Assembly: GCA_001303785.1 (NCBI GenBank)
Contig: LJUJ01000002.1
Span: forward strand, 129,867 to 193,866
Source of the DNA: Caldifarciminota bacterium SM23_42
GTDB lineage: Bacteria; Hydrothermota; Tepidihabitantia; SM23-42
Length of the DNA stretch: 64,000 nt
Reading direction: 5' to 3'
Under the pieces are notes generated by a model. The model saw nothing but the letters and a program-made list of their open reading frames with translations. It searched no databases and was not told the origin of the DNA. The position numbers and the translations under genes are program-made. Below, one piece after another: positions 34,655-43,894 of the stretch (the first letter of the stretch is position 1; every line of letters begins with the position of its first letter).

Positions 34655-36082
34655 ATGGATCAATTCGTGAAGGGGATTGCTGAGAACCTGAGATCGAAGA
34701 AAGTTGACTACGGTGACGCAAGAGTCGTCATGCGCGAATCCGAAGCGATTATTTTAAAGAACGGCATAATCGAAGCGATCACGCATAATTCAGACATCGG
34801 TTTCGGGGTCCGAGTTCTGAAGGATTCAGCTTGGGGATTTGCCTCGTCCAATGAGACTACCAAAGGTGCCGCGGACAAGGTTCTAAGAGATGCCCTGAAC
34901 ATCGCACGCTCCTCATCATTGGCCAAGGGGCAAAGGATCTCCTTGACTGCTTCATCACCACAGGAGGGCCACTATCGTACGGCCGCGGAAATAGATCCCA
35001 TGGCCACGTCGCTCGATGAAAAAATCGAGTTGCTCCTGGCATGCGATAAAGAGATACGTAAGCAAAAAAAGGTCAAGGTGAGTGAGGCGTCGTTGAGATT
35101 CTATAAGAACAAGGTGTATTTTGCATCGACCGATGATTCCTTTACCACTCAGGAGTTTGTGTTCTCGGGCGGCGGTATCAAGGTTTTTGTCATGGATAAG
35201 GGGGAACTTCAGTCTCGCTCTTATGGTGATTATGCACAGAAGGGGTACGAATTCATAAGATCTTTGGACCTCGTGAATAACGCCCCGAGAATAACTGACG
35301 AGGCAGTCATGCTACTGGAAGCAGAACAGTGTCCCGAGCTGCAGACAACCGTGATTCTCGATAATCAACAAATGGTTCTACAGGTACATGAATCCTGTGG
35401 CCACCCTACGGAGCTCGATCGCGTGCTGGGAACCGAGGCATCGTATGCGGGAACTAGTTTTCTAACCATCGATAAACTCAATAACTTCCGTTATGGTTCT
35501 GATATTGTGAACATAGTTGCTGATGCCACGGTACCGGGTGGTCTTGGCACGTTCGGTTGGGATGATGAGGGTGTTCCTGGACAGCGCGTTCATCTGATCA
35601 AGAATGGCATGTTTGTGGGCTATCTCAGCTCACGTGAGACCGCCGGCGTTGTTGGGGCCGAGTCAAGTGGAGCCATGCGCGCCAATGGTTGGAATCGTAT
35701 ACCGTTGATCCGGATGACTAATATTAATCTCTTGCCCGGTTCATGGAAATTTGAAGACATGATAACCGATACCGAGGAAGGGGTATTCATGACAACCAAT
35801 AAGTCGTGGTCGATAGACGATAAGCGCCTTAACTTCCAATTTGGTTGCGAGTTTGCGCGTAAGATCGAGAGAGGTAAGTTGACTAAGGTCTATAAGAATC
35901 CAACATATGCTGGGATCACTCCTCAATTCTGGAAGGGTTGTGATGCAATAGGCAATGAAGCCTCCTGGCGTATGAGTGGGACACCTAATTGTGGTAAGGG
36001 TGAGCCTGGACAGATTATGTTTGTTGGACATGGCACGGCTCCGGCGAGATTCCGGAACGTGCAGATCGGTATTGCTAAGTGA
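34655..36082 (+). CDS. tldD: TldD/PmbA-family metalloprotease
   Basis: The 475-residue protein has the TldD length and the zinc motif HESCGHPTELD (HExxxH, near residue 248). The family signature ASYAGTSFLT follows. TldD normally works as a heterodimer with TldE (PmbA) to degrade or mature ribosomally made peptides. No second subunit lies here. It starts an operon that continues with a TPR protein and pyrimidine genes, overlapping the next gene by 4 nt. Confidence 0.9.
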   Translation: MDQFVKGIAENLRSKKVDYGDARVVMRESEAIILKNGIIEAITHNSDIGFGVRVLKDSAWGFASSNETTKGAADKVLRDALNIARSSSLAKGQRISLTASSPQEGHYRTAAEIDPMATSLDEKIELLLACDKEIRKQKKVKVSEASLRFYKNKVYFASTDDSFTTQEFVFSGGGIKVFVMDKGELQSRSYGDYAQKGYEFIRSLDLVNNAPRITDEAVMLLEAEQCPELQTTVILDNQQMVLQVHESCGHPTELDRVLGTEASYAGTSFLTIDKLNNFRYGSDIVNIVADATVPGGLGTFGWDDEGVPGQRVHLIKNGMFVGYLSSRETAGVVGAESSGAMRANGWNRIPLIRMTNINLLPGSWKFEDMITDTEEGVFMTTNKSWSIDDKRLNFQFGCEFARKIERGKLTKVYKNPTYAGITPQFWKGCDAIGNEASWRMSGTPNCGKGEPGQIMFVGHGTAPARFRNVQIGIAK

Positions 36083-37410
36083 TATCCCGTAGACATATTA
36101 TCCGCTCTGCATCAAAGGCGGGGTTGATTTGTACTACCCTAATGATTGTGCTTTCATGCGCATATTTCAACACTGTTTATAACGCGAAAAACTATTATCA
36201 TCAGGCCAAGAAATCGGTAACACATGATACACTAATTACGGATTCTGATAATTTTGACAAGGCGATAGAAAAGGCGACATCAATAATCGTCAAATATCCG
36301 AATACGCGCTGGATCGACGATGCGCTATTCATGATGGGTGCTTCTTATTATTATAAGGGAGACTATTCTCGTAGTTTGGACAAGCTCGATTTCCTGGTCA
36401 CTCACTATCCACAATCCGGCTTTCGTCATGAGGCTCAGTACCTCATGGGGTTGGCAAATTACAAGCTGAAGAAGCATGGTTCCGCAGTCGTTGCGCTCAA
36501 GGAAGCGATGAATTCAAAGAAGTTCAAGAAGAAGGCGATGATGGCGATGCTCTACGTATACTACAGCGATGCGAATTATGGTAATTTGTACGAAGTTGCT
36601 GATACGTTGATGAGAGGTTCACTCAAATACAATGAGCGCCGTACCGTGTTGAGTCTTGTGGGCATGGCGCAGTTTGAAGAAGGGCGCTATGATGTTGCAC
36701 TCGAAACCGCCACACAGTTGTTGGCGATAACGAGAGTTGAACAAGAGCGACGAGACCTTAAACTACGCATTGCAGAGATATATTTGGAGATCGATGAATA
36801 CGAGTTGTGCAAGGATTTTCTCATTGGTGAGCAGGACCCGGAATTCAGAGATCTGCTGGCTGATCTATATATGGAGATTGGGAATGATCAGAGTGCGAAG
36901 GAAATATGTCTTGATCTGGCGCATAGTAGTATGGCCGACGTTGCCGCCGAAGCCTATTATGAACTCGGCGAGATGTATGAGGAGGAAGATAGTGTCGATC
37001 TGGCAATTGCATACTATGACTCGGCATTGGTCAGGTCGCCCAATAGTGAATATGGTTTAAGCGCAAGAAAGAAATCCGATGTTCTCAAGCGTATTCAGAG
37101 CCTGAACGCGGCGAACGAAGATGTGGTGCGCGCACAGTTTCTGCTGGCTGAAATATATTTCGCCGACCTCGCCGATTTACCCAGGGCACTCGAAGGATAT
37201 CAGAAGGTCTACAACGATCATCCGTCCAGCGAGTGGGCACCTAAGGCACTTTATGCTCATTTATGGATAGTGAAAAACATTTTACAGAATGATACGCTTG
37301 CACTCGCACTGGCGCGTAATCTGATTGGTGCGTATCCGCGTACCGAATACGCTGTGAGTGCACAAGGCTTTCTTCAGGAACTTCAAGAAAAAGATGAAAC
37401 ACATGATTGA
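36079..37410 (+). CDS. TPR lipoprotein (BamD/tetratricopeptide-like)
   Basis: The 443-residue protein starts with a lipoprotein signal (VLSCAYF, Cys near residue 27) and then has about nine tetratricopeptide-like helical pairs. Markers such as YPNTRWIDDALFMMGASYYYKGDYSRSL and HYPQSGFRHEAQYLMGLANY are typical of BamD/YfiO-like repeats. It is probably an outer-membrane lipoprotein of a protein-assembly or secretion system. Its GTG start overlaps the tldD stop. The following pyrK gene is 4 nt away. Confidence 0.85.
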   Translation: MISRRHIIRSASKAGLICTTLMIVLSCAYFNTVYNAKNYYHQAKKSVTHDTLITDSDNFDKAIEKATSIIVKYPNTRWIDDALFMMGASYYYKGDYSRSLDKLDFLVTHYPQSGFRHEAQYLMGLANYKLKKHGSAVVALKEAMNSKKFKKKAMMAMLYVYYSDANYGNLYEVADTLMRGSLKYNERRTVLSLVGMAQFEEGRYDVALETATQLLAITRVEQERRDLKLRIAEIYLEIDEYELCKDFLIGEQDPEFRDLLADLYMEIGNDQSAKEICLDLAHSSMADVAAEAYYELGEMYEEEDSVDLAIAYYDSALVRSPNSEYGLSARKKSDVLKRIQSLNAANEDVVRAQFLLAEIYFADLADLPRALEGYQKVYNDHPSSEWAPKALYAHLWIVKNILQNDTLALALARNLIGAYPRTEYAVSAQGFLQELQEKDETHD

Positions 37411-37413
37411 GAT

Positions 37414-38169
37414 TTGTCACTCGTGAGTTCGCGAAGACTTAAGATAATCCGCAAAATAGGGTACACTGGTAACATATTTGGTCTGGAATTCATGTGTCCA
37501 GGTATTCGTCCCTTGCCCGGGCAGTTTTTTCAGGTTCGAGTGGATGGGGGCGTGGATCCATTCCTTAACAGGCCGATCAGTATTGCTTCCTACAAACGAG
37601 GCCGGCTGCTTTTGGTGATAAAGATTGTTGGCCGCGGTACAAAAATGCTGAGTCTGAAGAAGCAGGGTGAATACTTGACACTGCTCGGTCCTTTCGGTCG
37701 AAGGTTTCGACCAAAGAAGATGAGGAGTCTTCTCATCGCGGGTGGTATCGGCGTGGCGCCCTTACATTTTCTTGCCGAATACTTCGTGAAGAGCAATACC
37801 CACTTTGATCTACTTTACGGCGTCAGCACGAGTAAAGATTTTATCATGCGTAGAGATTTTCTAAGGATGTCCGATAAATCAATGTTTGTCGCTGAGAAAG
37901 GCTATAAGAAAAAGGATACTGTAGTATCGGCGATGAAGAAAGTGAGGCTCGACGACTACGGTGCTGCCTACGCCTGCGGTCCGAAGCAGATGCTCATTGA
38001 ATTACAGAAATTAGATGTACCAATACCAGTATATGCCTTGTGTGAAGACTTCCTCGGCTGCGGCTGCGGTTTGTGTCTCGGATGCGCGATAATGTACCGG
38101 GGTGAATACAAGAGAATATGTGTTGACGGGCCGATCTTTGAGTTGGGGGAGATAGATTTTGAAGTGTAA
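37414..38169 (+). CDS. pyrK: Dihydroorotate dehydrogenase electron transfer subunit PyrK
   Basis: The 251-residue protein is the FAD and [2Fe-2S] subunit of class 1B dihydroorotate dehydrogenase. It has the ferredoxin-reductase FAD motif RPISI near residue 53, the NAD site IAGGIGVAPL near 109 and the C-terminal cluster CEDFLGCGCGLCLGC near 210. It passes electrons from PyrD to NAD+. The start could be this TTG or a GTG nine bases later; neither has a ribosome site. It overlaps pyrD by 11 nt. Confidence 0.93.
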   Translation: MSLVSSRRLKIIRKIGYTGNIFGLEFMCPGIRPLPGQFFQVRVDGGVDPFLNRPISIASYKRGRLLLVIKIVGRGTKMLSLKKQGEYLTLLGPFGRRFRPKKMRSLLIAGGIGVAPLHFLAEYFVKSNTHFDLLYGVSTSKDFIMRRDFLRMSDKSMFVAEKGYKKKDTVVSAMKKVRLDDYGAAYACGPKQMLIELQKLDVPIPVYALCEDFLGCGCGLCLGCAIMYRGEYKRICVDGPIFELGEIDFEV

Positions 38170-39019
38170 GATTTTCGATATGGATTTCAAGAATCCCGTG
38201 TTCCTTGCTTCTGGGACTTTTGAATACGGTTTAATATACAAGAACGTCACGAAGAAAATGGGAGCGATTTTTACGAAAGGGATCACACTCCAGCCCAGAA
38301 AAGGCAATCCACCGCCAAGGATCTATGAAGCGGCGTGTGGTCTGATTAACTCAGTGGGTCTCGAGAATCCAGGTGTCAAGTTATTCCGCGAGGAAGTACT
38401 ACCGCGGATGCGAGAACTGAAGACCAAGATTTTTGTTAATGTTGCTGGTTTTGCACTTGATGATTTCGTGAAGATTGTTGGCGAGCTCGATTCCCGTGTG
38501 GATGGATTCGAGTTGAATGTTTCGTGCCCTAACGTTAAGACCGGCGGTGTGGCGTTTGGCCGAGACCCTGAAATCTGTGCTGAGGTCGTTACTAATGTGC
38601 GGCGTGTTACCAAACTACCGATTATTGTGAAATTGACTACCAACTTCTGTGACCCGCTTGCTATTGGCCGCCGATGTGTTGCGGCAGGAGCTGACGGTCT
38701 TTCTCTGATCAATACTTTACACGCAATGGCGTTTGACGTGGTGCAGAAGCGAGTGCTGATCACGGGTGGGCTTTCGGGCCCGGCTATCAAACCGGTTGCC
38801 CTGTTCTGTGTACATCGATTAAGGGATCTAGGTGTGCCGCTGATTGGGATGGGTGGTATCATGTCGGGTCGTGATGCCTACGAGTTTTTGCTCGCTGGGG
38901 CATCTGCCGTGTCGATTGGGTCGGCCACACTGCGCGATCCCTATGCACCACTGCGGATACTAAAAGAATTTGAAAAGATTGTCAAACGGTTGGGTTGGGA
39001 AGCTGGTAAAGATGGATGA
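38159..39019 (+). CDS. pyrD: Dihydroorotate dehydrogenase PyrD (class 1B)
   Basis: The 286-residue protein is the catalytic FMN subunit. Motifs are FLASGTFEYG near residue 15, the orotate-binding INSVGLENPG near 62 and NVSCPNVKTGG near 120, where the Cys is the catalytic base of class 1 enzymes. The C-terminal FMN phosphate site GMGGIMSGRDAYEFLLAGASAVSIG is also complete. It oxidises dihydroorotate to orotate in UMP synthesis together with PyrK. The TTG start lies within the end of pyrK. Confidence 0.95.
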   Translation: MKCKIFDMDFKNPVFLASGTFEYGLIYKNVTKKMGAIFTKGITLQPRKGNPPPRIYEAACGLINSVGLENPGVKLFREEVLPRMRELKTKIFVNVAGFALDDFVKIVGELDSRVDGFELNVSCPNVKTGGVAFGRDPEICAEVVTNVRRVTKLPIIVKLTTNFCDPLAIGRRCVAAGADGLSLINTLHAMAFDVVQKRVLITGGLSGPAIKPVALFCVHRLRDLGVPLIGMGGIMSGRDAYEFLLAGASAVSIGSATLRDPYAPLRILKEFEKIVKRLGWEAGKDG

Positions 39020-39139
39020 TTGGTTGGGGTTGAGAAGCTGGAAACTTATATCCAACTTCGACTCAAGTATCAAGCATAAAAGATTTAAGTCGAGCGTCCC
39101 AACTTCAACCCGATAACCATCTTTCAAAAAGGGGGTTTG

Positions 39140-39877
39140 ATGAAAGACAAATTGATTGTATCCCTGGATTTGATTGACATGTCGCAAATCCAGGCGCTCG
39201 TTGAGAAACTGAATGAGCGGGTACTCTACTATAAGATTGGTGCAATACCCTTTACGTGTTTTGGTCCTGAAATCGTTGCTTACCTAAACCAACAGGGCAA
39301 GAAGGTGATGCTTGATTTGAAGTACCATGACATACCGAATGTGGTTGCGCGGGCGTGCGAGGGTGCGATACAGATGGGCGCCGATCTGATAACGGTTCAT
39401 GCGAGTGGTGGTTTTTCAATGCTCGAGGAGTCGGTGAAGGCGGTTCTTACTGGTTCTGGCTATGAGAACGCAGGAAAGCCAAGACTGCTGGGTATAACCG
39501 TGCTTACCAGTATCGACGAGGCTTACTTCAGTGATTTGTTCGGCAATATAAAGAGGACGCTTGCCGAGCAGGTCGTATTTCTCGCACAGCTAGCACGGAG
39601 TGCCGGGCTCGATGGCGTGGTCGCTTCGCCTCGAGAGATCGTGCCGATCCGTCAGTGCTGCGGTGACGACTTCCTGATTGTGACTCCCGGTATTAGACCG
39701 GCGGAAAGTGGTATTGCCCAAGATGATCAGGCTAGAACCATGACACCAAAGGAAGCAATCCAGGCCGGTGCGGATTACATCGTTATTGGCCGTCCGATCG
39801 TCAAGGCCGCGGATCCGGTTGCGGCCACGGAAGCGATTCTGAAGGAGATGGAACATGGATATCGAGAAACTACTTAA
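39140..39877 (+). CDS. pyrF: Orotidine 5'-phosphate decarboxylase PyrF
   Basis: The 245-residue protein has the OMP decarboxylase signature LDLKYHDIPN (near residue 57) with its Asp-Lys-Asp charge network, and VTPGIRP near 183 for the phosphate. It converts OMP to UMP. AAGGGGG precedes the ATG at 39140, one codon after a TTG in frame. The 120-nt gap after pyrD contains similar-word repeats but no obvious promoter. It overlaps pyrE by 23 nt. Confidence 0.95.
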   Translation: MKDKLIVSLDLIDMSQIQALVEKLNERVLYYKIGAIPFTCFGPEIVAYLNQQGKKVMLDLKYHDIPNVVARACEGAIQMGADLITVHASGGFSMLEESVKAVLTGSGYENAGKPRLLGITVLTSIDEAYFSDLFGNIKRTLAEQVVFLAQLARSAGLDGVVASPREIVPIRQCCGDDFLIVTPGIRPAESGIAQDDQARTMTPKEAIQAGADYIVIGRPIVKAADPVAATEAILKEMEHGYRETT

Positions 39878-40403
39878 GGACCTTAAGGTCTTACAGGAGG
39901 GTCATTTTCTTCTCAACTCAGGCTTACACAGTGGATACTACTTTGAGAAATTCAGAATATTGGAAAACCCTGACGCCACCTCGAAGTTGTGCAAGATTGT
40001 TGCCGATCACTTCAGAGAAAAACGTGTTGAGTGGGTGATAGGTCCAACTACCGGCGGTATCATAATTGCATTTGAGGTGGCGCGCCAACTAGGCTTGCAT
40101 ACGGGATTTGCCGAGGAGCGGGGCGGTAAAAGAATAGTGGGTCGAGGATTTGATATTGAAGGTAAGCGAGTGTTGATAGTTGATGACGTCACGACGACGG
40201 GGAAGTCTCTGGTCGAAACTTTTGATGCGGTAGGCGTAAAGCACGGCGAGGTCGTAGGCGTTGCCGTACTGATCGACCGTTCGGTAAAAGCGCTTCCCTT
40301 TGAGCATTTCTCGGTATACAAGAAAGTCGTCGAGAATTTCACTCCTGAACAGTGCCCGCTGTGTAAGACCGGAGTTAACCTTCAAAAATTGGGCGGTGCG
40401 TAG
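39855..40403 (+). CDS. pyrE: Orotate phosphoribosyltransferase PyrE
   Basis: The 182-residue protein has the PRPP-binding motif VLIVDDVTTTGKSL near residue 104 and a GPTTGG substrate loop near 61. It makes OMP from orotate and PRPP. A C-terminal CPLC motif is common in this enzyme branch. It is the last gene of the tldD-pyr operon and is convergent with the export-protein gene that follows. Confidence 0.95.
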   Translation: MDIEKLLKDLKVLQEGHFLLNSGLHSGYYFEKFRILENPDATSKLCKIVADHFREKRVEWVIGPTTGGIIIAFEVARQLGLHTGFAEERGGKRIVGRGFDIEGKRVLIVDDVTTTGKSLVETFDAVGVKHGEVVGVAVLIDRSVKALPFEHFSVYKKVVENFTPEQCPLCKTGVNLQKLGGA

Positions 40404-40434
40404 CACACGAGTATTTCTTTTGTTGAATGTGAGT

Positions 40435-40974
40435 TTATAGTTTCCAGAAACCCAAGCCGGCGAGTACAGCAAAGCCTAGGCCAGCGATGAGGGCACCAAG
40501 CCAGCCCAAAAGACATAGGCATGTTACGATCACTCCCGCAATAAATACACCAATCGTAATAATCAATAGTGATTTCTTGAAATCGAGCCCAAACAGGAAA
40601 GCAATCAAGGCACCGGTCCAAGCGCCTGTGCCCGGCAAGGGAATCGCGACGAATGCCATGAGTCCGATTTCCTCATATTTTTCTATCATTTTGTTGCTTC
40701 TTTTTCTCGTGCGTTCGAAAAGCCAGTTGAAGAATCGACCGAAAACGTGAACTCGAGACAGGAATTGCACAATTGGTCCCAGGAGCCACAATATTAACGG
40801 CGCCGGGATGATATTACCGATGTAGGCGATGAGAAAAGCCTTTGGCCAACTGATATTGAATAGATTGATGGCGAGCGGCAAAGCGCCACGCAGTTCAATG
40901 ATCGGCAGCATAGACGTTAAGAAAACAGCAAGCTCAGGCGTCAGGCCTTTTGCAACCAGATCTTGAGGATTCAT
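40435..40974 (-). CDS. Small multi-drug export family membrane protein
   Basis: The 179-residue protein has 4-5 hydrophobic helices and the COG2426/Sm_multidrug_ex hallmarks: MLPIIELRGALPLAI near residue 21, IGNIIPAPLILWLLGP near 50, and ALIAFLFGLDFKKSLL near 122. The family name comes from limited early data, so true transport is uncertain. The ATG at 40974 overlaps the stop codon of the VWA gene (ATGA). Confidence 0.85.
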   Translation of the reverse strand: MNPQDLVAKGLTPELAVFLTSMLPIIELRGALPLAINLFNISWPKAFLIAYIGNIIPAPLILWLLGPIVQFLSRVHVFGRFFNWLFERTRKRSNKMIEKYEEIGLMAFVAIPLPGTGAWTGALIAFLFGLDFKKSLLIITIGVFIAGVIVTCLCLLGWLGALIAGLGFAVLAGLGFWKL

Positions 40975-42905
40975 GTGATGCCTCGTCGCCGGCGTAAGAT
41001 CCAATCAGCTACCAGCAAGAATAGCACAACAAAGTATACTATCGGCGAGTGGAGATTGATCACCCTACTTACCTGTTTCTTTGCAACTTCGGGTAAGATG
41101 AGACTATCGGTTTGCTTCGGAGAAAAGAGTCGGCCGTTTGTTGCTTCGGCAAGCCTGTTGAGCAATACCCGGTTCAGTCGGGACTCGGTTTCGACGGCAC
41201 GGGCTAATACGTTTATGTCAAATTCATTACTTGCTAGTTTTTCTTCACCTAATTGCCCTTGGGCAGAGACGTGCAAGGTACCGGTGTCCTTGACCACAAA
41301 ACTCGCTTCGTAAAATCCTTCTCCTACTTCATAGAATGGAATTTTCTGTTCATCGGCAACGAGAAAGAAATCGCCGCCGCCGGCGCGGCGGAAATTCCGG
41401 TCGTAGCTCTGTAGTGAAAAATCTATCGTTGCACCAATAGCATACTCCCGGCGTTGGGAATTGACAACTAAACGCCGATGTTTTCCCATGGGCGATAACA
41501 ATCTGATTACGTCGCCGAGGAAGTAATGGAGAAAATCATGTTCTCTGAGGCCATGTTGCAGGAAATGCCAGGTACCGAGGTCGGTGGCACATATCTGGAA
41601 TATCTTACCGCGGCCGTGCACTCGATAACCAACAAGCGGCAAATTATCTGCTCGAGCGATGATCGATGCATCTTGCTTTGACCCCACGATGCGTTGGATG
41701 CTCTTAAGCGGCGGATGCCTTTCATTGGTAAGCACTGAGAACGGCTCACTGACCTGTAGTCGAAATACGCCCTTAGCTGTCGAACCCAAAACATCAATGG
41801 GTAAAATTTCTCTCCATCGTGCATTGATTGTCTCAAGAAAGCCACATAAAACGATACCCTTACCTTGTTCTGCTACATTAGAAACATTTGACCAGGGCAG
41901 TGCCCCGAGGCTCACATTATCGAAGATGATCACATCGAATTTGCTAATATCTGGCAGTGTGGTTACTTCACTCCTCTGTTCGATATCCTGATACCGGTTC
42001 ACACTCGAGCGTGAGATCGCTGATACATTCAGATTACGATTTTGCGTGATTGCCCTGAGAATGAATTTGGTGTTAAAGGAAAGGTGATCGGTGTAGTAGA
42101 GGACGTTGATTTTGTCTTCGATTACGTTGAGAGAGATGGTATGTTGGTTGTTATTATATGATGCTTCATTTGACTGGGGCGTAAGACTTATTTTCAGGGA
42201 TGTTGTGCCAGGTTCCTTTGCCACGTAGACATACTTCAATTGATTTCGTGCGGGTACATCACTTAGGGGGAAGGATTGTGTGGCTAAGGTTTTGCCCGAG
42301 ACGAGTTGCATGATTGCTTCACCTCGTCCTCGTGGGAAGCCACTCGTTTCGACGATGAGGTCGATTTCCGTTGTGTCATCCGGGTAAGCATATACAGGAT
42401 AAATAACATCGATGATTGAAATATCACGCGGTCTTTCCTCACCAAATCCATATATGTAGATCGGTTCATCGAGTTCATCAACTATCGATAGCGGCGAGGT
42501 GCCGAAGTTGTGATTACCGTCGGTCATAAGAATCATGACCACGGGCTGCAATTTGCTGGCTTCCTTGATTGCTGCGGTAATATCAGTATAAGTGCCGAGG
42601 TCGTCGGGTTTTTCTTTCGTGAGCAGGCTTTCGTGAAAAAAGAACGATTCGTGTGGCTGGTGCAATTTTGCGAGCGTGCCAAGGATGTGCGAAATGTGGT
42701 TCTTCATGCTCATCGAGTGATCGATAAGTACGATCGGCGCAGTCTTTGCTTCTTCGGCGGTTAGACGCAGGGTGATGTTGGTGATTAGCATGTAAATGAG
42801 GATGATCGCCGTGATCCGTAATAGTAGCTCTCTCGGTCGCTTGAGATATAACAGGACGGCTAGAGCAAGGGCTAAGATGCTAATCAATAAGGTAATCAAT
42901 GTCAA
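40971..42905 (-). CDS. VWA-domain membrane protein with amidotransferase-like domain
   Basis: The 644-residue protein has two N-terminal transmembrane helices (about residues 1-50) and a von Willebrand A domain with MIDAS DHSMSM near residue 62 and TDGNHNFG near 127. Middle and C-terminal parts (for example VIIFDNVSLG near 325 and HGRGKIFQICATDLGTW near 432) resemble a class I glutamine-amidotransferase-like fold without catalytic residues. A last helix near 622 ends in RRRR. This is a layout known from uncharacterised BatA-like proteins. TTG start, overlapping the lipoprotein gene by 26 nt. Confidence 0.82.
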   Translation of the reverse strand: MTLITLLISILALALAVLLYLKRPRELLLRITAIILIYMLITNITLRLTAEEAKTAPIVLIDHSMSMKNHISHILGTLAKLHQPHESFFFHESLLTKEKPDDLGTYTDITAAIKEASKLQPVVMILMTDGNHNFGTSPLSIVDELDEPIYIYGFGEERPRDISIIDVIYPVYAYPDDTTEIDLIVETSGFPRGRGEAIMQLVSGKTLATQSFPLSDVPARNQLKYVYVAKEPGTTSLKISLTPQSNEASYNNNQHTISLNVIEDKINVLYYTDHLSFNTKFILRAITQNRNLNVSAISRSSVNRYQDIEQRSEVTTLPDISKFDVIIFDNVSLGALPWSNVSNVAEQGKGIVLCGFLETINARWREILPIDVLGSTAKGVFRLQVSEPFSVLTNERHPPLKSIQRIVGSKQDASIIARADNLPLVGYRVHGRGKIFQICATDLGTWHFLQHGLREHDFLHYFLGDVIRLLSPMGKHRRLVVNSQRREYAIGATIDFSLQSYDRNFRRAGGGDFFLVADEQKIPFYEVGEGFYEASFVVKDTGTLHVSAQGQLGEEKLASNEFDINVLARAVETESRLNRVLLNRLAEATNGRLFSPKQTDSLILPEVAKKQVSRVINLHSPIVYFVVLFLLVADWILRRRRGIT

Positions 42906-43797
42906 TTTGACCCTCAGTCAATATTATGATGTTCTCTGAGTCGAGCGCGACTTTACCCGTACCCGTGTAGCCATTGGACAGTACCTGTATATCGTAGGGA
43001 AGTGAATCTCTGACCTCGAAACTGAATGTACCGTTGTCGATGATCGAGATGGCAACAGCCCTTTCCCTGACGAGTACGGCAATGCCTGCTCTTACAGGCG
43101 CATCGTTAATTAGTGCTTGACCTCTGAGGATGGTTGGCCGATATACCGTATCTGGAGTTATCGAGGTAACGAAGCGCATCACTGGATTACCGCTGATGTC
43201 ACTCGCGTTCTTCAAGTAGAGATAATATGTAGTATCGTAACCCAGTGATTCTGCGCCCGTAGCAGGGATGAATCTTACGTGTCGATAATTCTGCCATATC
43301 GTTATGAATTCTCGCGTGGGGATAATAGATGCGGCGAGACTCGTCGTGTCCATGGCCTCAGAGAATACCAGAAAGAACTCATGGTTATTTCGACCTTGAG
43401 AGTAGCTAGCCACCCAAGGTGTAATCGTATCTGGCGTCGTTGAACCCTGGAAATTACTCTTGAAAGAACCCTTGTTTTCCGCCTTGTCGTAAACGTGGCC
43501 ACTGATTTCATACTCAATGGCGGCCATGGGTGCGGTGACGAGTACGATTTCGGAAGCAGATAGAGACGGGTATGAAAGCACTATCTTCAATGTGTCACGA
43601 GCCGAAGCGATTTGTATGCTGTCTGGCGCCAAGGCAACAGTATCAATTTCCTCGCTGAAGGAAAGCTGTACCTGGCGTGTGTTGAGGACAGATATTTTCT
43701 GTAATCTAGGACTGAAGCGGTCTTTGACAAGGGGTGCTGCCTTGTGTCCGCAGGAGAGTATTAGTAGCATGAGCATGAGTGTAACAACTTTGCGCAT
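42880..43797 (-). CDS. Lipoprotein with Ig-like domains
   Basis: The 305-residue protein has a clear lipoprotein signal (LILSC, Cys at residue 16). Two Ig-like units of the SbsA type (QVQLSFSEEIDT near residue 42; EFFLVFSEAMDTTSL near 142) follow, then a carboxypeptidase-regulatory-like domain at the end. I place the start at 43797 because a TTGACT-N16-TAGAAT promoter lies just upstream, inside a longer open frame. The gap between the -10 box and the ATG is 5 nt, which predicts a leaderless mRNA. It is the first gene of a three-gene operon. Confidence 0.82.
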   Translation of the reverse strand: MRKVVTLMLMLLILSCGHKAAPLVKDRFSPRLQKISVLNTRQVQLSFSEEIDTVALAPDSIQIASARDTLKIVLSYPSLSASEIVLVTAPMAAIEYEISGHVYDKAENKGSFKSNFQGSTTPDTITPWVASYSQGRNNHEFFLVFSEAMDTTSLAASIIPTREFITIWQNYRHVRFIPATGAESLGYDTTYYLYLKNASDISGNPVMRFVTSITPDTVYRPTILRGQALINDAPVRAGIAVLVRERAVAISIIDNGTFSFEVRDSLPYDIQVLSNGYTGTGKVALDSENIIILTEGQIDIDYLID

Positions 43798-43802
43798 GGC
43801 AA

Positions 43803-43830
43803 ATTCTATGCTGATTGAATCAAAAGTCAA
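43803..43830 (-). promoter_or_regulatory. Promoter of the Ig lipoprotein-VWA-export operon
   Basis: Minus strand TTGACT (43830-43825), 16 nt, TAGAAT (43808-43803), 5 nt before the ATG. Confidence 0.7.
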
Positions 43831-43894
43831 CACTAATACAAAAAGATGGCTGTTGGGGAACCTAAGTCGAGGAATTTGGGGGGGCTGGTTGGTG

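Noticed and set aside
39020-39139. Possible pyrimidine-responsive attenuator before pyrF
   Set aside because: The gap has repeated words (GGTTGGGGTTGAGAAG, CAACTTC) but no terminator hairpin with a T-run and no PyrR-type site that I recognise.
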